Below, piece after piece: positions 10,761-23,640 of a stretch of 64,000 nt of DNA. This DNA is from Micropterix aruncella (Eukaryota > Arthropoda > Insecta > Lepidoptera > Micropterigidae). Below the pieces are notes generated by a model, which was given only the letters and a program-made list of their open reading frames with translations, was not told where the DNA came from and made no database searches. Numbering within the stretch: position 1 is the stretch's first letter; each line of letters starts with the position of its first letter. The position numbers and the translations under genes were made by a program. The stretch covers positions 3,672,442 through 3,736,441 of the forward strand of contig OX155976.1 of assembly GCA_944548615.1 (NCBI GenBank). Direction: 5' to 3'.

Positions 10761-11070
10761 ATATGCAATTTTTGCTCGAGAAGCTCTTTGCTAATTCTAC
10801 TGCAACAAGAGCTCGGCAATATCCCACTATGAAGTACATTGGCATGACACTAGGAATAAACCCATCACCTCCAACTGATCATACCAGTTACGGCCATGTT
10901 CCGTTCCAGGTGACTAGTCTCTACGTAGAACTTAAACATTTTAATAAGCTGCCTGGATAGGCGTTAGACTTAAGGTGATTAAAAACATTGATATTTTAAA
11001 TAGATCCATCCGGATGTATCTACTTAAAATCAACATGTATGTCCATAATGATATTTTAAAATACTTTTAA
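10760..11070 (+). pseudogene. CR1-like LINE 3' fragment
   Basis: Homologous to the minus-strand fragment at 46880-47185. Both share a segment starting GAAGCTCTTTGC, an AGAGCTCGGC(A/C)ATATCCCAC segment and the final KxIDIxxRSIRxYLLKINMY region. The second copy preserves HDTRNKTLYLQPF. The reading frame is broken here. It is the 3' terminus of a truncated non-LTR element. Confidence 0.6.
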
Positions 11071-11577
11071 AACAACAATGTAATTTAATGTAGTTTTTTT
11101 CGTCAATTTTTTGTTTTTGCTATATTGTTTTTGAATCGAAATAATTTTAGAGTAATGTCATATCCTTTTATGTTAAACGAAGTAACTAATGTAAGATTAA
11201 CTTAATATACTTAGCCATTCATTCATAATTTATAAGGGGATATTCCCCATATTACGTAATCACGTTTTTGGGATTTTTGACCCCCCTTCTTTTCCATGTC
11301 AACAGATGTAATCAGCGGCCTGACCCGCCCCTACCCCTCCCACCTCAGATTATATAATCAACCGAATTTGCGGAAAATGTGAAGAATCGTGAATGCAGCG
11401 TTTGTAAAGTGTTTGTTTGAAGACTCTTGCACTTTTTGTATTTCTTTTTAAACTGCCTCCATTCCTCATCGACCCACCGTTAAGCCTCCGGTCCCGAGAG
11501 GAGTGAAAATGTTTTAGCGTACGTACTGAGATACTCCATGTGTAAATCCGCATAGTTGATCCGCCATAGTTGATGAG

Positions 11578-11765
11578 TTGGTTTCGTGCAGCGGCGCGCT
11601 AGTCCAGAGTTGCAGCGGCGCGCGATGCAGAGCGGCCACCGGCTTGCCAGCACGCGCAGGAACAGGCCCGGGCGACTCAATCGCAAACGAGTGCGTGAAG
11701 TATCTACGCACATCGTGCGAAAGGATATCTTCGACACGGTACTGCGGTATATCCACGCAGGTTTA
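11578..11765. other. GC-rich open segment, possible exon
   Basis: A block of ~190 bp is far more GC- and CpG-rich than its surroundings and stays open in overlapping frames on both strands. The minus strand reads VEDILSHDVRRYFTHSFAIE. A GCAGCGGCGCGC motif occurs twice. It lies in the intron between LIM exons 2 and 3. It could be an alternative exon or a transferred fragment; neither is demonstrated. Confidence 0.25.
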
Positions 11766-11821
11766 TATTTTTAAAAAATGCGATGCGGTGACCAAAGTTG
11801 ATTACGTAATTAGGACAACTT

Positions 11822-12508
11822 GGGTTGTCGACTACAGCGGGCGAGCCCGTCACCTCAGGTGACGTTTTAACGATTTTAACGTTTTAACGATTAGTCGTTC
11901 TATCTCCCTGGAAGTGAACGTAGAAGACTTGGAGACAAAACAGTCCACCGTCTAGCTACGCCACAAGCCCGTAAGAGGCCAACGCCTTAACCGCGAGATA
12001 GCCAGGAATGTTACCTGGCGGGCCGACACTCACGCCCTTACTTCCAATTGTGACCAGATTACTCCGGTCTCTCGATTGGTTACGAGTTCGAGGTCGCTTG
12101 CGTGGTCCTCTCCCTTACGAAGCGGTGAAACGGTGTTTACCGAATCTATCGCGGACCACAGCGTCCTTTGCCCGGCTGTTCACCCAGGATCGGATGGCCG
12201 ATGGTCATTTCAAGAGCAGTCGCCGTAAGGTCCGCAACCACCCCCGCTCTATAGGAAACAATACAGCTTCCAGACTCCCCTGACTGTTAGTCAGAGTGCA
12301 CAGTCGATTGGCTTACGCTGCACGGTGCGCAGACCGTCCAGGAGCGCCAGAAGGTTGATTCCCAGGGGAAACTGACCATAAGGCCAGAGTCCTACCCAGG
12401 CTCGCACTTCATGCGTGGAGGCCTTCGGATAGGTGTTGACCCGTGAGTGTGATCAACCCTGAACAGAATGGGTCTTCGTGGCCAACTCAGCAAGGGCCCA
12501 TTAACTCC
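11822..12508 (+). mobile_element. GC-rich repeat A, copy A1 (10-bp TSD)
   Basis: Full-length copy of a ~660-bp GC-rich repeat. It starts near GTCGACTACAGCGGGCGAG and ends near GGGCCCATTAACTCCC. The flanks AATTAGGACA (left) and AATCAGGACA (right) agree at 9 of 10 positions, consistent with a 10-bp target duplication. Related copies are A3 (45667-46329), its host (45411-47276) and A5 (57369-58038). Open frames within it differ between copies and are not conserved as proteins. Confidence 0.65.
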
Positions 12509-12695
12509 CACGAAATCAGGACAGACACCCCCTCAGCTCCATCCAACCCTCCTGTCCCCCTCGATGATTTTGTAATATGTGGACGGCCCTTAAGTTGTAA
12601 TGGAAATAAATACTCTGTATTCTATATTCTCATTGCATGAGGGCTCTTGCCTTAGTCCCAAAATTGCCAGGGGTTATAATAAAACAGTCAATTAC

Positions 12696-12871
12696 CTGAG
12701 TTGCTTATTGCACTCGACACATCGGAAACATTCGCGGTGGAAGGTCTTCCTCTCAGCTTTAATGCCTTCCATGGCAAAAACGGGACGCGAACAGCTACCG
12801 CAGTTTGGATTGATTTCGGCGGAGGCATTCGTCCGATCCAGCTTCTCCTGCACCATCTTTGAACCTGATTT
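12696..12871 (-). CDS. EPLIN-like LIM protein, coding exon 2 (start of LIM domain)
   Basis: A 176-bp exon with acceptor CTGTTACAG before 12871 and donor GTAATT after 12696. It enters in phase 0, matching the phase-0 end of exon 1, and exits in phase 2. It encodes a charged lead-in (SKMVQEKLDRT) and six of the eight LIM zinc ligands: CGSC, then 17 residues, H-x2-C, C-x2-C (FHRECFRCVEC). PVFAMEGIKAERKTFH resembles the 'VYPMEK...FH' core of EPLIN-type LIM domains. In that family the LIM domain mediates actin-cytoskeleton and partner binding; for this gene the role is inferred. Confidence 0.88.
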
Positions 12872-12946
12872 CTGTAACAGAATAATACTAAATATAAAAA
12901 TAATACTAAAATTCAACTAAATCCGTACACCGGTTACCGAGGGATA

Positions 12947-13325
<379 letters not shown>

Positions 13326-13454
13326 AATTAATCGCCAACACAGCAATGGCTGTCATTGTTAAATTTGTACTCAATATTGCAGAGCTATTTTTTCGGATTT
13401 AGTTCGTTTTTTCACACTGTCATTTATGAAATTGGTAGTTATGGCTTGTGGCGA

Positions 13455-14091
13455 TGTTTAAGGTTTTTCTGGAGCTATTGTAGAGATGACCAGTGACTTA
13501 TTGGTAGTTGTTGTAGTAGGCGGTGATATAGAAGATGCATTATTGGATTTATCCTGGTTTTCTGATGATCTCGTGTTGTTGCTCATGGGGCTGTGTTGAA
13601 TACAGCATGCAGTCTCTTGTTCCGACATTATACAAAATTGTGATAGTTTCCTTTTTGGCAAATCCCCGTCAGTTTTTGGACAATTTTCCGGCAGTAGACA
13701 TACTCCTAAAACGCCATTTATTTCACATGACTCTTCACGGCAGTGTATATGCCAAGTCCCTTGGCACTTCCGCAAGGGCTCTTTCCAATACTGGTAACGG
13801 CGATTATGTTGAAGAGGCATTGGTTGTCAGCTATCGTCACTTGCAGTGGTCCACCACTATTGCCTCCACAAGAGTATCGTCCTCCTTCTAAGCTTCCAGC
13901 GCACAATTGATCGTCCGTTATACCTTGCGGTAACCTCTTTCTGAGAGTCTTTGCATATAGTCTTCGGCAGGTCGGCTGGTCAATCAAATCCACCACCATC
14001 TTCAGTAAGTCGTCCGATGTATCTTCAGCAAAGTCGATCTGCCCCCAGCCAGTAACGACAGCTCGCTTGTTTTCGATGGTCGACTTTGTTC
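13455..14091 (-). pseudogene. Serine protease (S1) followed by a CLIP domain, frameshifted
   Basis: On the minus strand a trypsin-family C-terminal half runs from AVVTGWGQIDF (14070) through LCAGSLEGGRYSC to CGGNSGGPL and GIYTAV (13735). The catalytic serine is present, but the invariant neighbouring aspartate of GDSGGP is asparagine. The frame stops at SHVK. In another frame the sequence continues as a CLIP domain with six cysteines (SCE, GVC, ENC, QFC, ACC), then a Ser/Thr-rich linker and a stop. Insect CLIP proteases have CLIP first, so the order S1-CLIP plus frameshift suggests a broken tandem-domain or rearranged copy. There is no His or Asp triad region. It sits in an intron of the LIM gene between repeat B and a 240-bp dispersed repeat. 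Confidence 0.75.
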
Positions 14092-14330
14092 ATAGAATAT
14101 TTAAAGTGAACAGCTCAGGTCGAATATTTAAAGTGAACAGCTCAGACCGATAAGATCCTTCGGGACGCGTCCCTTGTTAACCGCGAGTGAATCCAGACTG
14201 TAGAATTGCACTATATTCTTATAAATTTATTATTGAATTATTATTTAGAGGTGAGAAAATTTTAAAATATGTTGACACCCAGAATTTAAATTTCGAATTC
14301 GATTCGATACTTATATAGTAAAGGTTGAAA
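14092..14330. repeat. Dispersed repeat E, copy 1
   Basis: Shares CTCAGACCGATAAGA, GCGAGTGAATCCAGACTGTA and AAATATGTTGACAC with 38675-38810, and the complementary sequence with 57150-57260. At the left edge GAATATTTAAAGTGAACAGC is duplicated in tandem (14097 and 14125). Confidence 0.65.
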
Positions 14331-14372
14331 ACATTGAAATATTAAAATTTAAAAAAGGAACAAGATACTTAC

Positions 14373-14525
14373 AACTGTCACATTCTTGTCTTCCTTATGC
14401 TTTCGCATCGATTTCTTGCGCGAGTGCGACTTTTTCACCGTGACAGAAGAATTCGTCATCTCGGTCACCATCTGCTTTTGCTCCGACCGGATCAGCACCT
14501 GCGAAGAATCCATCGCTGTGCCGCG
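14373..14525 (-). CDS. EPLIN-like LIM protein, coding exon 1 (start codon)
   Basis: A 153-bp exon with acceptor GGTTTTACAG before 14525 and donor GTAAGT after 14373. An ATG at 14513 in good context (GCGATGG) begins MDSSQVLIRSEQKQMVTEMT. A serine- and lysine-rich basic segment follows, ending EDKNVTV in phase 0, which matches exon 2. Codons upstream of the ATG are also open within the exon, so a longer N-terminus from an unseen exon is possible. The low-complexity basic stretch is probably unstructured. Confidence 0.7.
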
Positions 14526-14539
14526 CTGTAAAACCTAAA

Positions 14540-15440
14540 AAAAGTGTTTTTACTTTATTAAAACATCCTTAAATGGAAATATAATGGTTAAATACTTACA
14601 TTTTGGCTTGATTTTGATAATAGGCGTTATATTATATTAATAGGCGTTAGTTTTCATCCTTAGGAAAAAATCGTAAAATTTCCGAACTGTCAAAATTTGA
14701 ATTTCGAACATATTCCAAAAGTGTTGCAATTAAAAATGCAATGTTAAAATAAATAAAACGTCGAAATAATATTAACGCAGGTACCTTAATCGAAATGTAG
14801 CGGTTAAATAATTTCATTTTAGCTTGATTTTGATGTTAGGCGTGATATTTAGAAACAATTAGGTTAGTTTTCATGGTTAGTAAAAATCTGACACATTTGA
14901 ATTTCAAACATTTTCCAAACATGTTTCCGTTTGAAAATGCACTTTAAAAATCAGTAAAACGCCGAAAAAAATGTTGTTTTATATTATAACATAGTTAAAT
15001 CGAAATATAATGGTTAAATACCCACATTTTAGCTTGATTTTGTTGTTAGGGGTGATATTTATTATTTATTTATTTTTGTATGATAGGTAGTTATGTGATA
15101 TTCAATTTGTAAAATTACAAGTTGATATATTATTTAATTTTATCTTTCAATGCATGGTTTTCCTGTAGGTAATGTTGATTAGTAATAAGCGAATAAACAA
15201 ATAAATAAATAAATTCATAAAAATAAGGTTAGTTTAATTCGAAAAAAATTCCAAACTGTCAAAATTTGAATTTCGAACATTTTTCCAAACAAGTTGCCAT
15301 TAAAAAAAAGCATTGGTATAGTTTAAAAAAACGCAGAAAATGTTTTTTTTTATTAAAGCATACTTAAATCGAAATATAGAGAAATATATTATTTTAGCTT
15401 GATTTTGATGTTAGGCGTGTATAGAAACAGGTTCATCCAT
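14540..15440. repeat. Tandem ~210-bp repeat in LIM-gene intron
   Basis: Four diverged units start near 14568, 14786, 14994 and 15362. Each contains TTAAATCGAAATATAATGG-like sequence, TTTTAGCTTGATTTTGATG, GTTAGGCGTGATA, and CTGTCAAAATTTGAATTTCG further on. The third unit is interrupted at ~15060-15215 by a short retroposon-like insert ending in (AAATA)n. The array ends within 20 bp of the exon 1 acceptor. Confidence 0.7.
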
Positions 15441-15914
15441 AAAAAAACACGAAAATTTCCAAGTGTCAAAATTTGAATTTCGAACATATTCCAAACGTGT
15501 TGCCGTCGGAAAGTAGTGTAATAAAACGCTGAGCGAAATTGTTATTTTTTTATTATTACAAAACACAGAAATCAGGTTATAATAAGCGCAAAATATGTGC
15601 ACGCACAGGTGAGTCGAATCGCGCGCACAAAGGTATTTCCGTATATACTCGACTTGAGCTATTTTAGCAATGCACAAATTAGGATATAAATAACATCGCG
15701 CATACCAGATTTCTTCTGAAATAGGCCGACGAACTCACGAATTACACCTTGATTCCCGCAAAAAGGCGATCCCGGAATGTAAAACAGGCAAATTCGTCAG
15801 AAAAACAAATCTTTTTTTAGATCGAGCGCAGGGGTTATGTGAGGTGACGAAAACTTCAAACGCTACGATGCAGCACGGCAAAAGCGATATTATAGCGATT
15901 TTAAAACGACTTAC

Positions 15915-16185
15915 TGAGCGACTGCGATTTCGCTAACGAAAATAGCCTCTTCGAAACGAATGAAAAATTATAAACAGACTGGACCGTCCCGCTCGCGGAT
16001 TCGAATTGAAAATGGCGTTTGTGTATTGCTGAGACGGGACTGAGCGACACGGGCTCGAAATTGGACGCGGCGAGGCGCAATATGTCTCTCTCTGGTCCGT
16101 GTAATAGAAGGAGACGGGCGATTATGTTTTCGAGCGAGAAACGCGCGGTCTAGATCGCTGAATAATACGGTTTTCAATCAATTCC
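15915..16185 (-). promoter_or_regulatory. Candidate 5' exon / promoter of the LIM gene
   Basis: A CpG-rich island in AT-rich surroundings, upstream of coding exon 1. A strong donor (CTCA|GTAAGT) lies at 15915 on the minus strand and could splice to 14525. No start codon is needed if it is a 5' UTR exon. The role is inferred from position and composition only. Confidence 0.35.
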
Positions 16186-16514
16186 AATATTCATTCACAT
16201 GAAACACACATTAACAAATAAATTAAAACAGCGCGTTCACCGTATATATATGAACATTAAATGAAAGAGTTTAAATATGGGTTTTTAGAGATTTTATTGA
16301 TGTTTTATTTTTACGGGTGTTTTGCTACAGGTGCAAAATTCGTCTTGTGGACGCATTCCATGGCGGGTTCACGTTACCTTTCCCCATTATTTTAGGAGAT
16401 GGCCGGCGGCTAAAAATAGCTGAATATTTAAAAGTGGACGCTCCTGGCACGGAATCGCACTTGCCGACCACTCGGCTTTTATTTGCAAGCGTGTGTGTAG
16501 TGCGCTTTTATGTA

Positions 16515-17250
16515 GTTACCGCATTGTATCACTGGTATAACTGTAGGCCTACCTTCGTAACCCCCGCGGCTGTAATTTTACCGTAACTCCTAAAATAATG
16601 AACAGATTTCAACGATTCATACATCGTTTGATAGGCGATAAAATCCTCTATATTCGTCTATAATATTATGTCCGGAAGAACTTAATACTTTATGAAACAT
16701 ATGAGTTTAATTAAAATGAGTGTATGTAGTTACAGCATTTTATTACTGGTATAACTGTTGGCCTACCTTCGTAACCCTCGCGGCTGTAATTTGACCGTAA
16801 TTCCTAAAAATAATGCACAAATTTCAATGATTCATACATAGTTTGACAGGCGATTAAATCCTCTATATTTGCCTAAGATATTGTGTCTGGAAGCGTTTAG
16901 TACTTTATGAGATATATGAGTTTAAGTAAAATGAGCGTACAGCATTGTATCACTGTTATAACTGTTGACCTACCTTATTATACCCCGCTGCTGTTTATGA
17001 CCGTAACTCCTAAAATAATGAAAAGATTTCAACGATTTTCACATCGTTTGACATGCGATTAAATTCGCCTAAGATATTATGTATAGAAGGGTTTAGTAGT
17101 TTATGAGACATATGACTTAATGTGAATTAAAATGACATATGAATTAAAATTAATGTATGAAATTACAGCATATTGTATCACGGGTGTAACTGTTGGCCTA
17201 CCTTATTATCCCCGTGTCTGAAATGTAAGCGTAACTCCTAAAACGAGTAA
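16515..17250. repeat. Tandem ~215-bp repeat array
   Basis: Four units share GTATCACTGGTATAACTGTT, GGCCTACCTTCGTAACC, ACCGTAACTCCTAAAATAATG, a CATCGTTTGACAGGCGAT-like block and a GGAAGCGTTTAGTA-like block. Further decayed units occur at 18240-18400 and 19180-19520, separated by later insertions, so the original array spanned about 3 kb. Confidence 0.75.
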
Positions 17251-17494
17251 ATATATTAAAAAGAGCAAAAGAAACACGACTGCCGTTACAAGTATTTATA
17301 TTTTGTTTATTACGGTATTTTACGAAATATTTGTGGTTTATGTATTTATCCGTATACATAGTACATATGTTTATATTTTCGGAATGTACTCAATCATAGT
17401 ACCTTTCATTTAACACTAAACGCGATATATTTATGTTAATTTATTAACATTTGGAGATTAAGACGACTATTTACTTGATATTTGAAGAGTTAAG

Positions 17495-18083
17495 GCGACA
17501 TGAGACCTCAGCAAAAATATCCGAAATGGGCGTACACGCGAAAAAATAGGCGGAGTCAATTTTGTAGGGTTTGACCAATAAAAATCCAGCGTTGACGAAG
17601 CGTCAAGCGCAGATTCTACGTCCGCTCGCCACGGATACTAGGCGCATACTAAATGCTTTATCGCAGCGCTAGCACAGAATAACTATCTTTACGTAGTTTT
17701 GGCATAAGGGTGTTAATGGCAAAGCATATTTAGCGTAACTCTCAGAGCGCTCTCACGTTTTAATTAATTGTAATTAATTTAGGCCCTAAATAAAAAATGT
17801 GGCTAAGTGTTGCCCTAGAGACTTAACCAGTTAATATTATGAAATTATAATAAAAACACACTCACCGCTTACATTGTAGGAGTAAACACGCCTGAAAGTT
17901 TTCGAAGTCAGTTTAAAGCCTTAATGTCTAAGGCAATGAGCAACTTTTTTGAGTCCAAATTTTAAATTGGTTCTTTATTGAGGGATTTACTCAGAAACTT
18001 TTTTTTATTAATGCTTATATTTTTCAAAAAACTCATAAAACTAAAATTCTTCAGATATGGCTGTTCCCATGTATCATGTCGCC
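17495..18083. mobile_element. TTAA-flanked element, GGCGACATGA termini
   Basis: TTAA at 17491-17494 and 18084-18087 flank a 589-bp element with inverted ends GGCGACATGAGAC and GTATCATGTCGCC. A reverse-orientation copy lies at 39275-39860. It has inserted into the ~215-bp tandem array. Open frames inside are short and not conserved. Confidence 0.65.
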
Positions 18084-18460
18084 TTAAAGTATTCTATGAC
18101 ACTCGAGATGACATGACGATTCTAACAACATCACACACTTCTAAATCGGTTCGAGAGTTTATAAGTTATGTTGGAATAAAGAGACCGAAAACATACATAG
18201 ATGAACCTTGATATTACATTACTTTTATGTTGGGCAGTGGTGTAATAAAGCAGATATTTCAACGATTTATACATTGTTTAATATGCGATAAATATATTCG
18301 CTAAGATATTATATCTGGAATCGTTCAGTAGTTTAAGAGATATTTGAGTTACAGTAACAATGGAAGAAAAAAATTGTTACTTCAAAAATTAATGATTTAT
18401 GTATTTTAATGATTTATGTATGACTACAAATTAAATTGTATCTTATGTTAACATTGTGAG

Positions 18461-19170
18461 CAATAATTATTTCGCGAGATAGTGGCGGCCAAAAGCTATA
18501 TGAAGCATAACTTTGTGGTCTGGTTGTGAGAAAACAAAAAAGAATTTAATTACAATTATGTCGGATTTTAAAAACCCGGTCCTTAAGCTATCATTTCGCC
18601 AAAACGAAATTGGTAAATTATTTTCATAATAATTGTAAATTATATTTATTCTGTTACTGTTTTCCAAAAAAAAAAAAGGAGCGAGATTTGTCTTCAGTTT
18701 TTGAAAAACTTAGAGATGATTCTCAATATTAAAAAAAATACTATTTACAGCAGCGTATGGTCTATTTGCATAGTACTAAGACAGTTTTTGGAACTTCCAT
18801 ACAAAAAAATTAAGAAAAAAATGTTTGAAATTACGTAATTTCCAGAAATGTTATGGCCAAACATTATTTTTTTTCTATTTATTAAAGATACTTTTGAGTG
18901 ATATAAAAATAACACGGTCATCGTTATTTTATTTTTGTAATCTAATTTTTACTTTATAAAAACTATTCATTTCATAATTTATTGTATTATAATTGAAAAG
19001 CCAAATCGACTATATTAGACAAAGCGCGAAGCCGAAATCGTCATTCGTATTTGGCCACTGCCAACGGTGGGACGTATTCACTTGTCGCCGCGGTGTACAT
19101 ATACATCTTTATGTATATATCGAAAGCGCGCGGGCGCGTGGCATTGCAAAAATACCTAAATTTTTAGTCG
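18461..19170 (+). repeat. Dispersed ~700-bp repeat D, copy 1
   Basis: Matches the reverse complement of 54965-55640 over nearly its full length, from GCGGCCAAAAGCTATATGAAG through CTTAAGCTATCATTTCG, CTGCCAACGGTGGGACGTAT and ATATCGAAAGCGCGCGGGCG. No protein signature was found. Confidence 0.75.
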
Positions 19171-19679
19171 CGTCAACATAGCGTTGAAATTTGACCGTAA
19201 CTCCTAAAATAATGCACAGCAGCTTTTGGCAGACGAATAAATACTCTATTTATTTATTTACTTATTTAAGAATTAATTACATTACAACATTGATTTTGTT
19301 TACAAAACTAACAGGAACCGAACGGCAATACCTTAACCTTTTGGTTATTTGATTCTGTCACCCAACTGAGACTAGCACGTCCTAGAGTGGACAGGACTCT
19401 AATTCGTCTAGGATATTATATCTGACAGCGTTTAGTAGTTTATGAGATATTTGAGTTTAAGTAAAATGATAACGGCAATCATGGAAGAAAAAATGCCATA
19501 ACTTCAAAAATATATGATGTGTTATAATAATGTATGTATCATTTAATACAAATTTAATTCTTTCTTACATTAAACATACGAACAAATATTATTTCGCGAG
19601 ATATTAGAGTTTTTTTCAATAATATTCCGGTAACGAATTGAAATCCGAATTTTCCCAGAGGTTTCAGAAAATTATGACA

Positions 19680-19903
19680 AATTAGCTGCGCCCCGCGGTT
19701 TCACCCGCGTGGTGATGGAAAATTGTGATAATGATGATAGAAAACTATATATATTTATAAATTATAGCCTATGTGTTATTCTGATGTATAAGCTATATTA
19801 TTGTAAAGTTTCATCAAAATTCATTCAGTAGTTTTTGCGTGAAAGAGTAACAAACATCCATACATACATTATTACAAACTTTCGCGTTTATAATAGTATG
19901 TAC
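19680..19903 (-). mobile_element. Helitron-like element, reverse orientation (copy 1)
   Basis: The minus strand ends ACGCGGGTGAAACCGC followed by GGGGCGCAGCTAA, with a CCGCGG hairpin next to a CTRR-type terminus. It starts near ACTATTATAAACGCGAAAG. A second copy abuts it directly at 19904. Confidence 0.55.
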
Positions 19904-19967
19904 TAGCTGCGCCCCGCGGTTTCACCCGCGTGGTGATGGAAAATTGTGATAATGATGATAGAAAACT

Positions 19968-20400
<433 letters not shown>

Positions 20401-20724
20401 CAAAAATTAAGCTACAATCCTTCTTTATACGTAAACTCACTCAATTTCCTATTATTTCAAGGGAAATAACAAGACAAGACGAGCTACTTGACAGATGGAA
20501 GAATTTAAAATTTCGAATTTCGTTTTTTTATTTTCTAAAGGTGCGATATAAAGAAGCTGCGATCAATATTCAGCTGAAAACTTAAAACTAAAAGCGTGAC
20601 AAGCCCTCATATCAATGAAAGGAAGCAGTCAGCTCTTTCCTATTAGTTGGAAAGATCACCTTTAACCTAAATGGATTATTTACAATGAACGAAACATAAA
20701 ATATGTAAAAATTCAATATTTTGA

Positions 20725-20957
20725 AATATTTGATAGTTTTGTGTATATATTCTTTTTAGAATTGATCAATAAGATGATTATAAAGTAAATAATTATAAAA
20801 GCCACTTACATCGTGACGAAGGATTCCCTTGATCGGATTCGGGAATGCTTTAGGTGTTAACGAGAATGATGAATGCCTCTCACTTGCGGAAAGAGGAGTA
20901 GGTTTAAGTTGGGCCCATTTTACAACTAGTAACGCTCACCCTTCATCCAATTATCTC
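20725..20957. repeat. Repeat C, copy C2 (direct duplicate of C1)
   Basis: Second copy of 20168-20400, essentially unchanged, followed at once by a (TA)n array. The 320 bp between C1 and C2 carry no recognised coding sequence. Confidence 0.8.
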
Positions 20958-20960
20958 TAT

Positions 20961-21290
<330 letters not shown>

Positions 21291-21385
21291 GATAAGGTTT
21301 TGTAAATAATCCGTTCATAGGATGATGATTCGCAGTAAAATAAAATTAGTAAACGCTACTTGAATAGCAGCGAAGGAAATTATAT
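21291..21385. repeat. Repeat C, copy C3 (partial)
   Basis: GGTTTTGTAAATAATCCGTT, then GGATGATGATTCGCAGTAAA, then TTAGTAAACGCTACTTGAAT. This is the reverse complement of 31019-31100, with (TA)n on both sides. Confidence 0.75.
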
Positions 21386-21390
21386 ATATT

Positions 21391-21853
<463 letters not shown>

Positions 21854-21854
21854 A

Positions 21855-22065
21855 ATTCGTTTAAAGGATGACACTTTGATGAAAAAATAAAAATAATAAA
21901 AGCCACTTACATAGCTGGGAGGTTTTCCCGGACTGGATTGGGAAATGCTTATTTTAAATGAGATGTATGCCTGGATGAGCACCACTTTCGACAGTGCAAT
22001 GTAGGTTTAATGGGATCCCTTTATCGCTAGCGAACGATCGCCGTTCATCCACATCTCAAAAACAA
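21855..22065. repeat. Repeat C, copy C4
   Basis: AAAAGCCACTTACATAGCTG, then CTGGATTGGGAAATGCTTA, then GGTTTAATGGGATCCC and TTCATCCACATCTCAAAAA. Diverged from C1/C2 but with the same order of motifs. Bounded on the left by (TA)n. Confidence 0.7.
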
Positions 22066-22462
22066 AGCGTATCCTTTTGCAAACCAAAATAAAATGTCTT
22101 TATTAAAGACAAATTAAAGCAAAAACAATGAAAAAAAAATCACAATGAATCGTCTCTTAAATGCGGAATGACATACCGAAAATTCGATTTGAAATTCGAA
22201 TATATCCACTCTTTAAAAGGACGATATACCATTGCTGGGCTCGCTATCAGCCAGCCATTAAATGAAAATAAAAATAAAATACTTCATTTGCTCGTTGCCA
22301 TGAAAGAAGATATAAATCGTAATTTCTGGTCGAGAAGTTTATACTTAAGGCTATATGATATTTACAAGAGTTCAAAACATAAGATAAAATTGTATAATAT
22401 TGTTAATATTTGATTGGTTTTTTGTAAAATTTCTTTTTTTAAGAATTCGTTTAAAAAAAAAT

Positions 22463-22729
<267 letters not shown>

Positions 22730-22869
22730 TATAGCCTATGTGTTATTCTGATGTGTAAGCTATATTATTGTAAAGTTTCATCAAAATCCATTCAGTACCT
22801 AGTTTTTGCGTGAAAGAGTAACAAACATCCATACATTCTTACAAACTTTCGCGTTTATAATAGTATTAG

Positions 22870-23640
22870 GATAGTAGGATAGCTTGGTAGAAATGTAGAG
22901 AATTTCACGAGCTTCAAAATGACTTCTTTGCTGTTTTCAAATGATAAAAAGCAAAAGAGTTATGATTAAAAAAGTGTTAGTAGAAGATAACACCGCCCAC
23001 AACCGGAAGCTATCTCCGTCGCCTATCGGCAAAACAGGAAGCGGTCGCCCTTTCCTTATCAATCGAACGGCGCGGCGCGTCAAATTTGAATGAATAATGG
23101 CATATTGCAAAAATTCTGGGAATAATCTATGAACTGTTTCACCACCGATCTTCCTGTTTTTTTAACACAGGAAAAAACCTTATTTTCGAAAACATTGCAA
23201 AAAATTAGGTAGGCAGTCATCGTACCTACAATCGCGCGAGAATGCAGCTTGATAAAAATGTGTAGGCACCATGGCTATCACTATGGACTCACTTCCAGTA
23301 TTCGTTCAAACATTCGACGTACAACATTCGAAATCAAAAATTATAAATTCATCTGATGTAGTGATGGCTAGTTTTTCTGTGTTTGTTTATGTGGTTTTGT
23401 TTTTGGATTTGTTGAGCAGCGGTGGGTCTTTTATCATTATTATTTATTTATTTATGTTATAAGCAAATCAACATTACAGTTTATAATACCAATGAGTTGA
23501 TATGCAATATACACATAAATATAAAAAAATATAGAATTCTTAAAAGTACATACACAACATGTTTAAATAAGCGTTAAATACAAATACATGCATTAAGAAT
23601 AGAAAAACTTACAAACTTACAGTACATAAAGAGTGAAAAC
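22870..23640. other. No gene recognised
   Basis: Ordinary AT-rich sequence. A 63-codon plus-strand frame (23271-23462) shows a hydrophobic stretch but no known domain or supporting splice sites. Confidence 0.4.
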
